A stretch of 64,000 nt of DNA from assembly GCA_022457065.1 (NCBI GenBank), contig JAJGBQ010000004.1, positions 4,154,001 to 4,218,000 of the forward strand, given 5' to 3'. Every line of letters begins with the position of its first letter. Position 1 is the stretch's first letter. The translations under genes and the position numbers were made by a program. The notes beneath the pieces were generated by a model. That model made no database searches and had not been told where the DNA came from. It saw only the letters and a program-made list of their open reading frames with translations. Below are positions 1 through 12,600 of the stretch, piece by piece. Origin of the DNA: Curvularia sp. ZM96 (lineage: Eukaryota; Ascomycota; Dothideomycetes; Pleosporales; Pleosporaceae).

Positions 1-230
1 GGTCTGGCCGAGGCCAATAGTGTACTTGCCCGCGGCGACGCCATCGAACTTCTCGAGCTCAGCCTGGTCTACGCACTGCAGGTGGATTAGTTAGAGGACA
101 ATGCCATAATAGGGGCGCGTGACAAGGCGGGCGCAGCAGTGGCGAGGGCATATTGCGGGAAGCGACGTACCTGGCTGGGGAAGTAAAGCTCAATGGCTTT
201 GATACCGATGTTGGAAGGACGAGCAGCCAT
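1..230 (-). CDS. ERG13: HMG-CoA synthase, N-terminal part (runs off window)
   Basis: This is the 5' end of hydroxymethylglutaryl-CoA synthase, which condenses acetyl-CoA and acetoacetyl-CoA in the mevalonate/sterol pathway. Exon 1 is 230-171 (ATG at 230) and exon 2 begins at 75 and continues beyond position 1. The intron is 170-76, with donor GTACGT and acceptor TGCAG. The 45 visible residues contain the family N-terminal signatures IGIKAIELYFP, VDQAELEKFDG and GKYTIGLGQ. The junction is phase 0 and reads PSQ|CVDQ. The catalytic Cys and the rest of the enzyme lie outside the window. It is transcribed away from the next gene, so its promoter lies in 231-2383. The family call is firm. The symbol follows yeast. 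Confidence 0.9.
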
Positions 231-2383
231 GTTTGCAGTGTTTTGGGGGAGGTGGGCAGGGAGGAGAAAGGGATTGTGTGGGTAAAAGGAGGGGAGTTCA
301 CACCGCTGGTTTAAGTAGTTTAAGAGGGAGGATGCTACGAAAAGACCCGGAGCAGTAGCGGCGAATGGTATGTGGCAATGCTAGCAGGGTGTGGGCTCAG
401 ATGCAAGGAAGGATAAGGGGGCAGTAACTGAATTTGTGCAGACTCTGGTTCTCAACAGCATCAAAGGCCCACGCGCTGCCATTGTTTGTCGGGGGTTTTT
501 CACGACAAATTCCAAGAAATCCAGGGTCCGCCCGCCAACACCGACGTCGGGGTCCTTAGTAGCGCCTCTCCAAAAGAAAGCATGCGGCTCACCCGCATGT
601 TCCATCACCACCGGCATGGGCGGAGGTTTTTTTTCCTCTGCCTTGTTCCTCTTGACACTCTTTCCCTTTTGCGGCGGCTGTCGTGGCACGCAGCAGTCAC
701 TGATGGCGTGCCGTTTTCTTGGAGCAAAACTATCCGACAGCCTATCAGGGTCCGTCTGGTATACAGGGATTGACCGCCAACTCTGGCTAGTCAGGCACAA
801 CAACCATCAGCCCATGGACGCTCACCCTGGCAACACAATCATCCTTCGTCGTCGTGTGAGGGTGTGCTTTGGACAAGTGCACAGCCTCGTAGTGTGCGCG
901 TAACGCGCTTCCTTGGGGGTGAGCCCTCGAGCATCTGCGGGCCCGACAGACTGGTAGGCTTCGGCAGCGACTGGAGTATGGGTGACACCACGCCGTCGCC
1001 GACAGCAGGCTTCTCGGCATGTTGCTCGATGAACTGGAGCCTGCAAAGTAGGCCGGTTAGAGCATGGCTGGCGGCTCGTTATCGCATAGTCAAACCATCA
1101 GGACGATGCCGATGCCGGTGGACGATGCAACCAACTGGATTGGAACACTACTCATGCAAAACACTATGGTGTTGCTCGGAATACCATTCGTTTTTGGATA
1201 TCTTGTGAAGCCCACACACATGCATGGGATGGGTTATTCCAGGCCAGTGGAAAACGACACATGTGGCGGAATGCACCAGACCGACAGAATGCGATGACTG
1301 GCAACTTGAGTACATATGGCCAAACTCGACACCAGACACTGCCTGAACCCATCCCCAATCTCATCATTGTCTTGCAATGGCAAAATATGACGTACGTGTC
1401 TGCACAAGTTGCCATGTCCATTGCGCATGGTGCATGCTGCATATGCACCTCTTCTCCAGGTACAGACAAGAAGCCACAGCTCTTGGGGACTGGCACACTA
1501 AAGCCAGGGGCACTGCGGTGGCGGTCGGGCTCCAGCCAAAATATACTTTGCTGGGAAACGCCGCACTGTTGATCGAAAGGCGGGTCAGCATAGCAACGCA
1601 GACAATTGCACAGTGCTACGAGACACGGTTGGGTGGCACCAGCCACCATGTACTCGTGCAATGCCGGCAACCAGGAGTACTTGAGGATGCAGAAGCACAC
1701 AAGGCGCACATGCGAAATGCAAACTGGCGCCAACTCGCTTGAGTGCCACGGCATGCTGCCATGGGCCGCCATCGCCACCTGCAACAACCCAGGAAAGCCG
1801 GACATGGCGGGCAGCCTCTAGCTTCGGCAAGCTGGGAATCCCTCAGAGCAGCAGCGAGCTTATGTAGGGCTTGGCACCCGCTTCGCGTGCATGCAAGAGA
1901 GACATGGCTGCTTATGTACGTGCCAGGACAACCAAGATAGTGTAATCATCATCGTGAAGACTGCGACGACGTAGACCCAAGTGTGCCCCCCGTGCGCTGG
2001 AGCGACCAAAGGGCAGTGCAGTCGCGCTGCGGACTGGAGAGAGAGGAGTGGGTCCAGACATACGTACGTCGTCGATTGCGCTGCTGGTTGACTTTCTCCA
2101 GGACCGGGTGTTCGTGCTAACATGTCGGTTTGGGACTAGCGGCGTCTCAGACTTCCAAGTTCCAAACCTGCCCGATGCGCCCTCTCTCCCACACATAGCC
2201 CCAACCTCACCATCACCATACACGCCAATACCCGCTCCACACTCGCTACTCGCACACCGCCGACCGCTTCTGAGCGCGCCCGCCCCGCAGGATTGCACCG
2301 AGAGACGATTGAAGTGCTGTTTGGGAGAGACTTGACAGGGGGCGCAGGGCCTCTGTGGCTCTCAGGGACGACCGTTTGGCGCC
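231..2383. other. 2.15-kb gene-free divergent spacer
   Basis: This spacer separates two divergently transcribed genes and must hold both promoters. Open frames of 60-210 codons occur on both strands and overlap each other. None shows a recognisable motif, a conserved splice structure or protein-like composition, so I see no gene here. The last 300 bases before 2384 are CT/CCA-rich, like a fungal 5' leader. Confidence 0.5.
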
Positions 2384-4803
2384 ATGGACCGACGCAACAG
2401 CGACGACAGCGAGCCATCGCGACGGCCGAGCGAGCCGGATGTCTTTGACGATGAAAACGAAATCGATCCGAGCGAAGACGACTTCATGCCCTCTGTATCG
2501 GATGGCTTTCGACCAGCCAACACTAGCGAGACGTGGCAGAGCGACCGCCAGGACCACAACCGGATAGCGACACCGCAGCGGCAGACCTCCACGTCCAAGC
2601 CTAACAGTAACGACCTGCGGCGGACGGCAACGCGGAACAGCACTGCCAAAGTCCACGACCCCATGACCCAAGAAAGCCGATCGCAGCTCAACCAAAGACT
2701 CAACCAACGCTCATCACTCGGGCATACACACCGCGACTCGGTTAGCTCCACTGCATCTTTCGCGACAACGAGCAATTCGGAGAACCCCTTTGAAACTGGA
2801 CCCAGCCACCCCTATGGCATGTATCCGCAGCTCTCCATGGCACGGCCACTGAGTGTGGCAACCAGCTCAACAGAACGACAGCCACATCGATCATTATCAT
2901 TGCAAAGGCCCGCTCATCCGTATGCCATGTACTCGCAGAGCGGCATTGTAGACGAAGAATCACCAGAAGAGCCTGTACAGCCACCCGTGCCTCAAGTGCA
3001 ATCGGCTATTCCCGTGGGATTCCCGGGTTTGAGCAATGGCTACCGTAGAGTGCTTGGGCCCGACGGCGAGGAGCAGGATATCATCGGGCCCGACGGCCAC
3101 ACAGAGCAGCTCCCACCATACTCAAGATATCCGGAGGAGGGCCCGACCAAGGCATCCTTGGCTGCTGAGGCAAGCGCGTCGCGTATAGTTCCCGCACCCG
3201 CTCAGGTCGATCCTGAGGATCCTTTCAATACTCCGCCATCCCCTGTGTCTCCGCTTGGCTCAACATCTTTCTCGTCATTCAATCTCCCGGCTGCCGCCAC
3301 TGCCTCTGCCCCTCTACTACCCTCTGTCACACCCGCTCGTTTACCGCCTCAAAGACCAGAAACTCAAACTGGCAATGCAGCACCCGCTACCTCTACTTCC
3401 CCACCAAGGGATAGCACTATACCAGCTGAACCTTCCGACTCTTCGTCCGCGTCATTGTTGACGAATGAGAACCATTTCTCAGAGAAAGCAGAGTTAGCCG
3501 AGGACAAGATCAAATGGCATAAGAGGAAGTTGTGGGGCAAGGTTCCAATGGGAGTTGCCGTTGGAGTCTTGATACTCATTCTGATCTTTGCTGTAGCCTT
3601 GGGAGCAGCAATTGGTACCTTTGCAACAAAGCAAACAATCACCGATGAGAATGACGAGGAACATCGTCATCCCCACGAGGAAGCGTAAGTTTTGAAAACC
3701 TGTATGACATGTTCCAATTACTGACTTTGGGTAGCCAACCGCAGGTCACTGGCCAAAACGGATCTCTTTTCGATGCTGTCCCTATTGCAACTCCTTCTGG
3801 CATGGCTTCAATACCCACAGGGCCCTTTGCACTTCCCATGGGCATGCCACAAGAAAGTAATCCAGGATGTTTAACACAAGCGAACCAATTCTCTGCATGG
3901 TCATGCAAGATGACCTTTGCTCCACTTGTTATAACTGTCAACGAGACCATTGTCGATGGTGACACCATACAAGTAGCGTCCATGAGCGCTGGTCCTTCGG
4001 TACCAAAGAACACTATCCTCTATGGCCTCCAAACCCCCATATTAGATACGAAACCTCTCGACCTTGTGATCGACCTGGATTACAAGGCCTATGGCCCGGC
4101 TTATCATTTTTCGGCTCGGTATGACAAACTGGTAATTCTGCCACCAGAGCAGCTCAACCTCGGGTCCGCAATCACGCCGCGACAAGAAGTGAAGTACAGG
4201 CAACGTTTCGAAGTGAAGCCTGGTGACTATCCGTGGTACTGTTTTTGGAACGACACATACATCGAAGGATACATTTACGTGCAAGACAACTCAACGGCGG
4301 CCTCATTTACATCATTCCCTACTGAGTGGCCTACCCCCAGTGCATCCACGCTATCGACCGTCGCTGTCAACGCCTTGACCGTTACAGCGACAACAACCGA
4401 CACTGTTTCAGTGGACATTATAGAGTCTGCCACACCTACTCCGACTGCTTCGCAAGCTCGCAAGAATCCACGAGATTCACCTCCTGATGATCCTCCATCA
4501 CGCATGCCACCTTACCCCCGCACCGTCAAGATTGAGGAGCGCCGCCTTGCCAATTCGCCGCAACCTTACTGCCAACAGATGGTTCTGCTGGACAACGGAC
4601 AGATAGCAACGGCACCCGGTCCAAACGACAGCCCAATTAGGATATGGTTGCAAGAGTCTGACCCTAGTTACGACGAGTACATTGCTGCTCAGCCCAGCAG
4701 TACAGATACTCCACGCAACAAGGACAAGCGTCAAAGCTCTGCTCAGATGCAGAGACGACTTGATCCATCAGACGCGTGCCACTGTCAGTGGATGTTCAGT
4801 TAA
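2384..4803 (+). CDS. Single-pass membrane protein with long disordered N-terminus (DUF7820-like)
   Basis: Exons are 2384-3684 and 3735-4803, giving 789 aa. The intron 3685-3734 has a GTAAGT donor and a TAG acceptor and restores the frame as A-Q-P-Q. The first ~380 residues are acidic, Ser/Pro-rich and disordered. They contain two near-repeats of a short GPDG motif. A basic KRK stretch then precedes one strong membrane helix at about residues 388-412 (AVGVLILILIFAVALGAAIG). The following domain carries paired features such as CLTQ, AWSC and YDKLVI and probably lies outside the cytoplasm. It ends in a Ser/Thr-rich stretch and a Cys-containing tail. I associate this architecture with an uncharacterised Dothideomycete family (DUF7820). 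That assignment is from memory and moderate. No function is proposed. Confidence 0.75.
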
Positions 4804-5741
4804 GAAACATGTGCATGGCTTAAGACTTTTTCTTTTTCATCTATCCCCAGAGCAAGCGTAGGATCTTGGAGTATGATTTCTTTGTTTCTTCCTTTACACA
4901 GGCATTGGGCACATATTATGGTGTGGTGTTCATGGCGCCTGTTTTCAGTGGTTTACGAGTCTCGACGCATATCCGGCATATACCTGTTTACATTTTCCTT
5001 TAGTCTCATTGTTGCATGCTATCTCATAGTCTTTCCTCTGTATTCTTCTGACGGGATAGGAAGGGGATCATATCGGTCTATACTGGCGCAAACCGTCGCC
5101 ACGCTGACTTGTATATATTGCGATGGTCAGATTCAGAACCGCGAACTATAGTTGTCGCGTGAGTTCAAGTTCAAGTGGAGTAGATAGATAAACTTGGAAT
5201 ACCATTGACAATCATGTTGGAGTGCCTATTGCAGTGTTGTGTGCCATTGTGTTGATGGGGGTCTTGGGTATCTAGATACGATTTCGTTTTTGGAAAGTTG
5301 AGAGTGTTATTACATAGTTTTTCTCTGGTGCCCAGCTGGACAAGAACATGAAACTGGCCAGCTGAGACAGTCGTATGTCGTAGCCTAGCGAACTAGAGTT
5401 TCCAGGCTCACTATAGACCGTAACTGGCTTCCCAAGACAGGCTCTTCAAGCACACATATTCAGCCTCGTATCTATTCTCATCACTTTCCATTATGTACAA
5501 TCTGGGAAAGGAACAGATTCGGCATACACCCCAATATCAGAATCTTGCAATACGCACAGGCGCTCTTTTGGGCTATCCGTATCAATGGATCTTCCAATGA
5601 CTGCGGAGCCGGCCTATCTTTTTGCGGCGAATATGGCGTGTGACTCCTTGAGATCAAACGTGACATGTTGCGCATCTAAGAACATCGCATATTCCAAGTC
5701 CGAGTATGACAAAACGCTTCGGTATAGCTGCATGGCGCTGT
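4804..5741. other. Convergent 3' spacer
   Basis: This stretch lies between the convergent membrane-protein gene and COX16. It is AT-richer than the coding regions and should contain both 3' UTRs. A 92-codon hydrophobic frame at 4873-5151 lacks any recognisable feature and I do not call it. I see nothing else. Confidence 0.4.
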
Positions 5742-6146
5742 TTATACGAGTGTACCGTCAGGCTCGCCAGGTAGTCGTTTAACGCGCCTCTGCTCCCAGT
5801 CTTCGAGATCCTTGGCTTGCAGCCTCTGTAGAATTGTCAGCCCAAGCGAATTGAGACTGAGTATTGCCTTTATACATACGTAGTACTCATCGCGCATGTT
5901 GACCTTCCTCCGCTCCCCTCGGAGACCCATTGCCTGTTCTTGTGTGATCTGCTGGTTCTTGCGATCGTATCGCTCGTATCGCAGTGCCGTAGCGGGTGTG
6001 AGCATGAATGAACCTGCTACAATGGTGGAGAGAAATGGTAGCCCGAAGAGGAGGAAAGGGTGTTTTTGGAGTGATTTGCGGTATCGCGCCGCGAGCGAGT
6101 TTGGCAGCGTGGCGCTGAAGGACTTGGATGTGAACGGGCCGGGCAT
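5742..6146 (-). CDS. COX16: Cytochrome c oxidase assembly protein COX16
   Basis: COX16 is a small inner mitochondrial membrane protein needed for cytochrome c oxidase assembly. Exons are 6146-5880 and 5825-5742, giving 116 aa. The intron 5879-5826 is 54 nt, with GTATGT donor and TACAG acceptor. The intron is a multiple of three and contains no stop, so the unspliced frame is also open. Splicing is supported because it joins MRDEYY directly to RLQAKDLEDWEQ, the conserved C-terminal block of the family. One membrane segment is visible (FLLFGLPFLSTIVAGSFML). The N-terminal part is basic. It diverges from the ATR gene across 523 bases. Confidence 0.9.
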   Translation of the reverse strand: MPGPFTSKSFSATLPNSLAARYRKSLQKHPFLLFGLPFLSTIVAGSFMLTPATALRYERYDRKNQQITQEQAMGLRGERRKVNMRDEYYVCIKAILSLNSLGLTILQRLQAKDLEDWEQRRVKRLPGEPDGTLV

Positions 6147-6669
6147 AGTTGGGATTTGTGAGTGCTACGTCCCGGCGGACAGGTAGTCAAATATACGAAT
6201 TCGATATGCTGTATCGCGCTCGCCGAAATCCGAGGGGTTGAATCAGGATGCGGGGTTGCGAGTTCTGTATAAAGATTGATGATGCAGTGCAGTTGCGGAG
6301 CAGCAGCACTCTTTCCCGAGACAGGGCTTAGCGGCGTCCCGTGACTACGTGAATTGTTTGCTACGCGCCTCACGTATTCCCCATCGCTCACTACAACAAG
6401 CGACAACCGTTACGAGACCAGACCAAAAACTGGCATAAAGCCCATCGCAGCCGACCGGACAGCCATCTGCAGCAGCGTTCGGGCGGCAACCTTCCAGCGT
6501 CTAATCGTACGCCACTTCTGTCCTCAACACTCACGTACGAGTATACAAGTTTCCCTAGAGTGTTCAAGGGTGGACGGTCCTAGCAAATCTACAAGGAATT
6601 ATCATTTGAAATCTCGCTTCTTCCCTCCGTTTCCTCAAGTCATGCCCAATCGGTAAAATTACGTCCATC
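6147..6669. promoter_or_regulatory. Bidirectional promoter region, COX16 / ATR
   Basis: This 523-base spacer separates two start codons facing away from each other, so both promoters lie here. The part nearest the kinase gene contains a CT-rich leader (about 6605-6640). No specific factor site is claimed. Confidence 0.5.
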
Positions 6670-9600
6670 ATGGCCCGCAAAGGCGGGGGCTCGACACAAC
6701 GGATGGCTCCGCCACCTATAACAAGTGGGCACTCAAATGGCATCCCGCCGCCGTCAACTATTGCTGCCCAGATCGTTCATAACGCCTCAAACATCCACGC
6801 ACAACGGGACGAAGCTACCAAGGTCACGTTTGGCGAGTTGGTTAAAGAGTTCCTGCAACACCCGAACACGGATGAGCCTGACCCACAGCTTGTTGCACTC
6901 ATATGTGTCATCGTTGAAGCAGGGCTTGAGGGCCTTTTCAAAGAGGATCCATTTGCTCAAGACCAGCAGAGGCAGCAGGGGATTGATAGCATTGCAGCTC
7001 TCATATTCATCTTGCAGCAGAAGCCGCGTTTGCTCTTAAGCATCAAACAAGGCGATGACGATAGCATCCCTCGCCCTCCACTCATCCTCTGGTTGTATCC
7101 AAAGCTTCTTGGTCTGTTGACGCATACGACACTACAACCCGTACACAAGCATGTCCAGGAGCTTTTGTACCTCTGTCTCAACGCATTAACTCAAACCTCC
7201 ACGCTGTATCGTTCGGCCAAGACCGTACTACAGCTCTACAAATCTTGCGTACAATGTTAGCCATTCGCCTATGAATTTAATCTATTGTTCTGACCAATAT
7301 TAGGTGTTCGTTCGGAATTTGAGTCTTTAGAAAACCCAAATTCACTGCCCGCATCCTCTTTCAGTATATCTCTGCCACCTTCGAGCGCTATTAATGACTT
7401 CTGGCCGGAAAGCCAGCAATTTGTTGCGTTACCTCATGACCTACAGCGAACGATTACGTCCCATCATGGGGCCATCCACGTTGGCTTCTGCCTCTTGCTT
7501 GCAGTGCTGAATACTACACAGCCTCAGGGCAAGACACCTTTGGCTTTGGTTGCCTTGGAGCACCATCTACCGTGGATCGCGGACAGCATACAGGATTTGT
7601 GGCGACACTACAGACGATGGACGATAGGTTCGGAGAGGCACGCAATTTCCGACAACATTTTGCTCGTATACGTACAGTTGTTAGAGTCATTGTTCAACCG
7701 CTCAGTCACACCTGAATCCTGGTCGCCAGTTTCGTTGAAGATCGCTCAAACGCTCACTAGTAGTTTCACGGGACTTCTCGATACCACATATGCACCGTCG
7801 TTATCGGACAGTGTTCAAACTCGAGTAGCTCTGGCTTTGACTCGTTTACGCCACAGTCTCACTTCTCAATCTGTCGACGACTCGACCCCAGGGAAACGAC
7901 CACATGCAAGCAGACATGTTATCCAGAGCGTACTTGAAGATAGTGTGGCTAGGTTGTTGCAAGACGTGGAGTCTATCACAAAGCTCCATAAAGATTTACA
8001 GGTACGTGGTCATCACCACACTGTATTCTCTCACTAACAAAACAAGCTGGCACTTTGTCTTTGGACCTCACCAGGCACGTGGTCTATGCACGTTGCAGAT
8101 CTTCGAAAAGAACTTTGTGAGAATGAGTCAGGAGGTTTCTCGAACGCTCAACTTTCCGAGGAGTCAACTTCTAGTGTAAAAGCGTTCCGAGCCTTGAACC
8201 TGGGTGATGAAGATAGACCAGCTAAGCGACAGAAAACGCTGCCGGAATCTCCAGATGATGTCGACTCCACTACTTACGATCGGTTGATAATGATTCTGAA
8301 CGGCAGTACCCCGGACTCGCCGGTGCTGGACACAACCGATCTGTCAAACACCATTCAGTAAGCCAACCTGACCTTTTTCTTCCACAATACTTATTTTTTC
8401 TTTAGAGCGAGATATTCTTCAATGACAGATAATGAAGAGCAAAACGAACATGTGCAGAAAGAACTCCTGACTGCATTAGCGAAAATTGGGTGCGCTGGTT
8501 CCAATTCTCTGGAGCCACAACATGCCGAATCGCATTCACTGAATTCTCTCAGCTGCATTTGGTGCGATAAGGAATCCCCGAAAGAGCGAGATGAGCGGGT
8601 TTATTGGGATCTCCAGGATACTGAACAGGGCTGGATAGATATCATTCCCGCCATGCTTGCAATTACAAGAGAAGCAGGATTCCAAGCATCATCACGATCG
8701 AGGATTCTCATGGCAGTGGCTATTGGACGAGTCTTCAACCACATTACCGACTCTGAGTATCTGGATTTAGAGAAGTGTGAGCTGGGGCAATGGTTGCTTG
8801 CATGTATGAGCAGATCGCTACGAGAACTCAAGATTGCAGCTGCTAATTCGCTGATGGTTTTTCTACGCGACGACATGTCGCCAAGTATACGCGACAAGAA
8901 CCGAAGATCAACTATAGAGTTTCTCGATGCACTTGCAAAGCGAGAAATTTTGTCCGATCAGGAGACTCTCATTATGGCCTATGGTCGCATTGCCCAGACG
9001 TGCGGCGAATTGGAGCTTCCAATTATATTGTATCATCTCATCGAATACCTTGGTCATCCTAACGCCTTGGTATGCGGCATGGCTTATCGCGAGCTTGAGT
9101 CTATTGCAAAGGGGTTTTCCATGGATACAATACAGTTGTTGGGTCCCTACTGGAAAGTCATTGGCTTTTCAGTTATCAAGGATATCATCAACAAGCCCCA
9201 GAAGGCGCAACAGCTGGCAGATCTAACAGAGCAAAGTGTCCGTCAGCTCCTGGTACAAACCCAATCAGACACGCTGCCCCATCTTGTGTTGAGCAAAAGA
9301 AGAGACATCATCGAAAAAATTGCTCAAGCGCGAAAGGCCTCCGTTATCGATGTGTTGACGCATCCCAGAGTCAATCTCGCCAAGATCTTAGCTTTGCTTC
9401 TGTCGCAACCCGTGGCGGATGTTGAAAGCACTGCAATGGAGACGCTGGCTGCCGTCGAACCGGCAATTCGTGACGGCAACAACAACAGACTTGAGTCCTG
9501 GGTTGCGCTGGACATCACCGGCATTGCTATCGAAATACTCTTACTAGCTGCTGATCAAGAAGGTGTGAGAAAGAAGCCGTTCTACAACGGGTTTACCACG

Positions 9601-12600
9601 CTCGCAATGCTTGCACCAGATACCAAGTCAGGTCCACGCAAGTCTACCTCTAAGTCCAAAAACCTGGATGCCTTTTGCGAAACACACATCCTAGGCATCA
9701 TAGCATATTTTTCGAATGTTATCGAAACACCAAACTCCCCTGGCAAAGCCGTACCGCATGCTATACCCGAACGGAGGAGATGTATAGCCGCTATCGGTGA
9801 TCTCATTAGTCTTGCTCGTTACAGTGTAAACGGAGCTTTGCCGCAGATCCGCGCTTGCCTTCAGTCGGCCATGGCAGATCCTCATCTTTGCGATGACACA
9901 TTCAATGTCTGGTCGGCTTTCCTATCAGCTCTAGATGCGGATGAGGTGATGCTAGTTGTTGATCAGACCTTTGCATTGGTTGTACAACATTGGTCCTTGT
10001 TCTCAGCAGACACCCAAACCAAGGCTCATAAGACTATCCAAAACATCATTGCTCAAAATAATGCACAGATCCGAGCAAGAATTGAATACCTTCCTTCCTT
10101 GGAAGGTATTCCAATGTTGTCCAAAATCGAAGGAGAGCTAGTGAAGTTCAAGAACATGGAAGAGACAATCAAGGTTTTCAATGCTTTCAGCAATCGATGC
10201 AAAGATCAAAATTCGGTTGTAGTGCGGCAGGCGCTGAGAGAGTTGGTGCCGTTCTTGGATAAGAAACAGGGAGAGTTGCATCCATCAGTAGTCGGCCAGA
10301 AGCCACTTCCGGTATTGGCAGCCTTGACAAGGTCTCTCCTTGACGCTAGCGTCCGATTCTCTGAAGACCACTTCGATATCACCATTTTATGTGCCCAATG
10401 CCTCGGGATTGTGGGCGGTCTTGATCCCTACCGGGTGGAGACGGTGCGTGAGAAGAAACGAGTGTTGATGCTATCAAACTTCTCACGGAGAGATGAAGAC
10501 ATTGACTTTGTGGCCCTGCTTCTTGAGCAGGTCCTTGTCAAGGTATTCCTCTCTACCACAAACGCCAAGGCACAAGGATGGATCGCCTATGTCATGCAGG
10601 AGATGCTCAAGCATTGTGGTTTCAGTGCTCTGCGTGGAGCGAAGCCTCGGTCATCTCAGAACAGTACAGAAGCACAGCGTTGGAACAGCATTCCAGAAGC
10701 CGTGAGGACCGTATTGACACCCTTCCTAGATTCGAAGTACTCTGTCAATATGAACCCTGCTTTGCAATACGAGGGCGCTAGTTATCCCATCTTTCGTCCA
10801 GGACTTAGCCACGCATCATGGCTCCAGACGTTTGTGTATGACTTGTTGCGTAAAGGGCAAGGCGTCAACGTCGAGATGGTTTTTCCGGTTCTGGCCAGGA
10901 TCATTAGGGGCTACGATCTTTCAATCGCTACCTTCATCCTTCCCTTTGCGGCCTTGAATGTTATCGTGTCTGATAACGAGGAGAATATGATGAACGTTGG
11001 GCAGGAACTCCTACAAGTACTGCAGGCCGATTTGCACAATATGGATCAGCTTGAAGCCGCTACAATCAAGCAATGTAGTGAGGTAAGAATTTCTGAGATT
11101 GTTGCATGGAAGACTTCGTTGACATTTGGCAGAACGTGTTCCAGACACTCGACTACCTTTCGCTGTGGTTACAGGAAAAGCGAAAATCGCTATCGGATGC
11201 CAGGACAATGGCAGGCAAGACCGGTCGTGGTGTCCACGAGAATGAAGAGATGAATGCTATAAAGCAAGTCAGTCGTGTGGAAGGCATACTTCAGCTTATT
11301 CCTGCAGAAATCATCTCCCGAAGGGCCGTGGAATGCGGTTCATACGCCCGGGCGTTGTTTCACTGGGAGCAATACTATCGCCAGCAGCGGGATGTAAAAG
11401 CTGACTCAAACCAACCCTTCTCAGAGAAGGACGAACTTTTGCAGCACCTGCAGATGATATATGCTCACATTGATGAGCCAGATAGCATCGAGGGAATATC
11501 AGCTCACCTCAAAGTCCTCAATCCAGAACAGCAAATAATCGAAGATCGCAAAGCCGGTAGATGGACGGCAGCCCAGAGCTGGTATGAGATTGCACTCGCT
11601 GAGAAACCAAACGACGTCGAAATCCAGATCAACCTCCTGATGTGTTTAAAAGAGTCCGGTCAATACGGTATGAATGGAAGCGATGTTACAAAAGGCTTAG
11701 CTAACACCAGAGTCAGATTCGATTCTCAACTATGTGGATGGGTTTCGCGCCAACAATTCATTTTCAAGCAAAACGCTGCCTTTCGCCGCTGAGGCAGCTT
11801 GGTCGGCTGGCAAATGGGAACAACTCGAGCGCCTTCTTAGTACCTCTCATGGCACAGACTCCAGCAATTTCATAGATTTCAATGTCGGCGTAGGGCACGC
11901 ACTCCTAGCGCTTCGTCGGAATGAGATTTTCACGTTCCAACGCATCATTGCACAGCTCAGAGAGCTTGTAGCAAAGAGCTTGACACCTTCAACGACTACT
12001 TCAGTCCAGGCTTCGCACGAGTACCTAGTCAAACTTCATGCACTATACGAAATCGAGGTCGTAAGCAGTTTAGAAGAGGATAGGACTCGTGAATGGATCT
12101 TGAAAAGATTAGACCAGCGGTTAGATGTTGTTGGGGCCTACACTTCAGACAAGCAATACCTGTTAGGGATTCGCCGCGCTGTCATGACACTGTCTCGGTA
12201 GGTACAACTCTTGAGCACCGCCGGAAACCTGTACTGACTAATACCAGCGTCGAATTCACTAAACTTGACATTGCATCTGCATGGCTCACCACGGCAAGAC
12301 TTGCTCGCAAAGGCGGCTTCATGACGACTGCGTTCAACTCCGTACTCCATGCGGAGAAATTAGGGGACAATGCATCGAAAATCGAGTACTCGAAATTGCT
12401 GTGGAAGGAAGGCCACCATCGCAAAGCGATTCAACATTTGCGTGGTGCTATCGATGGCAACGCATTCCAGCAAGACGAGACTGTACCTGTTAATGTTTCA
12501 GTGACCACTGCTGGCCGAGGAGACGAGCATCCGATGAACAAGGTTAAGTGCCATGCCCAACTGCTGCTCGCAAAATGGCTGGACCGCGCTGGTCAGACAC

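Noticed and set aside
391..903. 170-codon open frame on the plus strand, overlapped by 140 codons on the minus strand
   Set aside because: Two frames overlap on opposite strands, both without motifs and both with random composition. It lies in a promoter-type spacer.
1164..1805. 213-codon minus-strand frame
   Set aside because: Rich in Cys, His and Ser without any pattern, overlapped by several plus-strand frames, with no plausible splice partners.
7249..7303. GTACAA donor at 7249 for the first ATR intron
   Set aside because: It puts the next exon in a frame that stops after eight codons. The GTTAGC donor at 7256 gives continuous family-like sequence.
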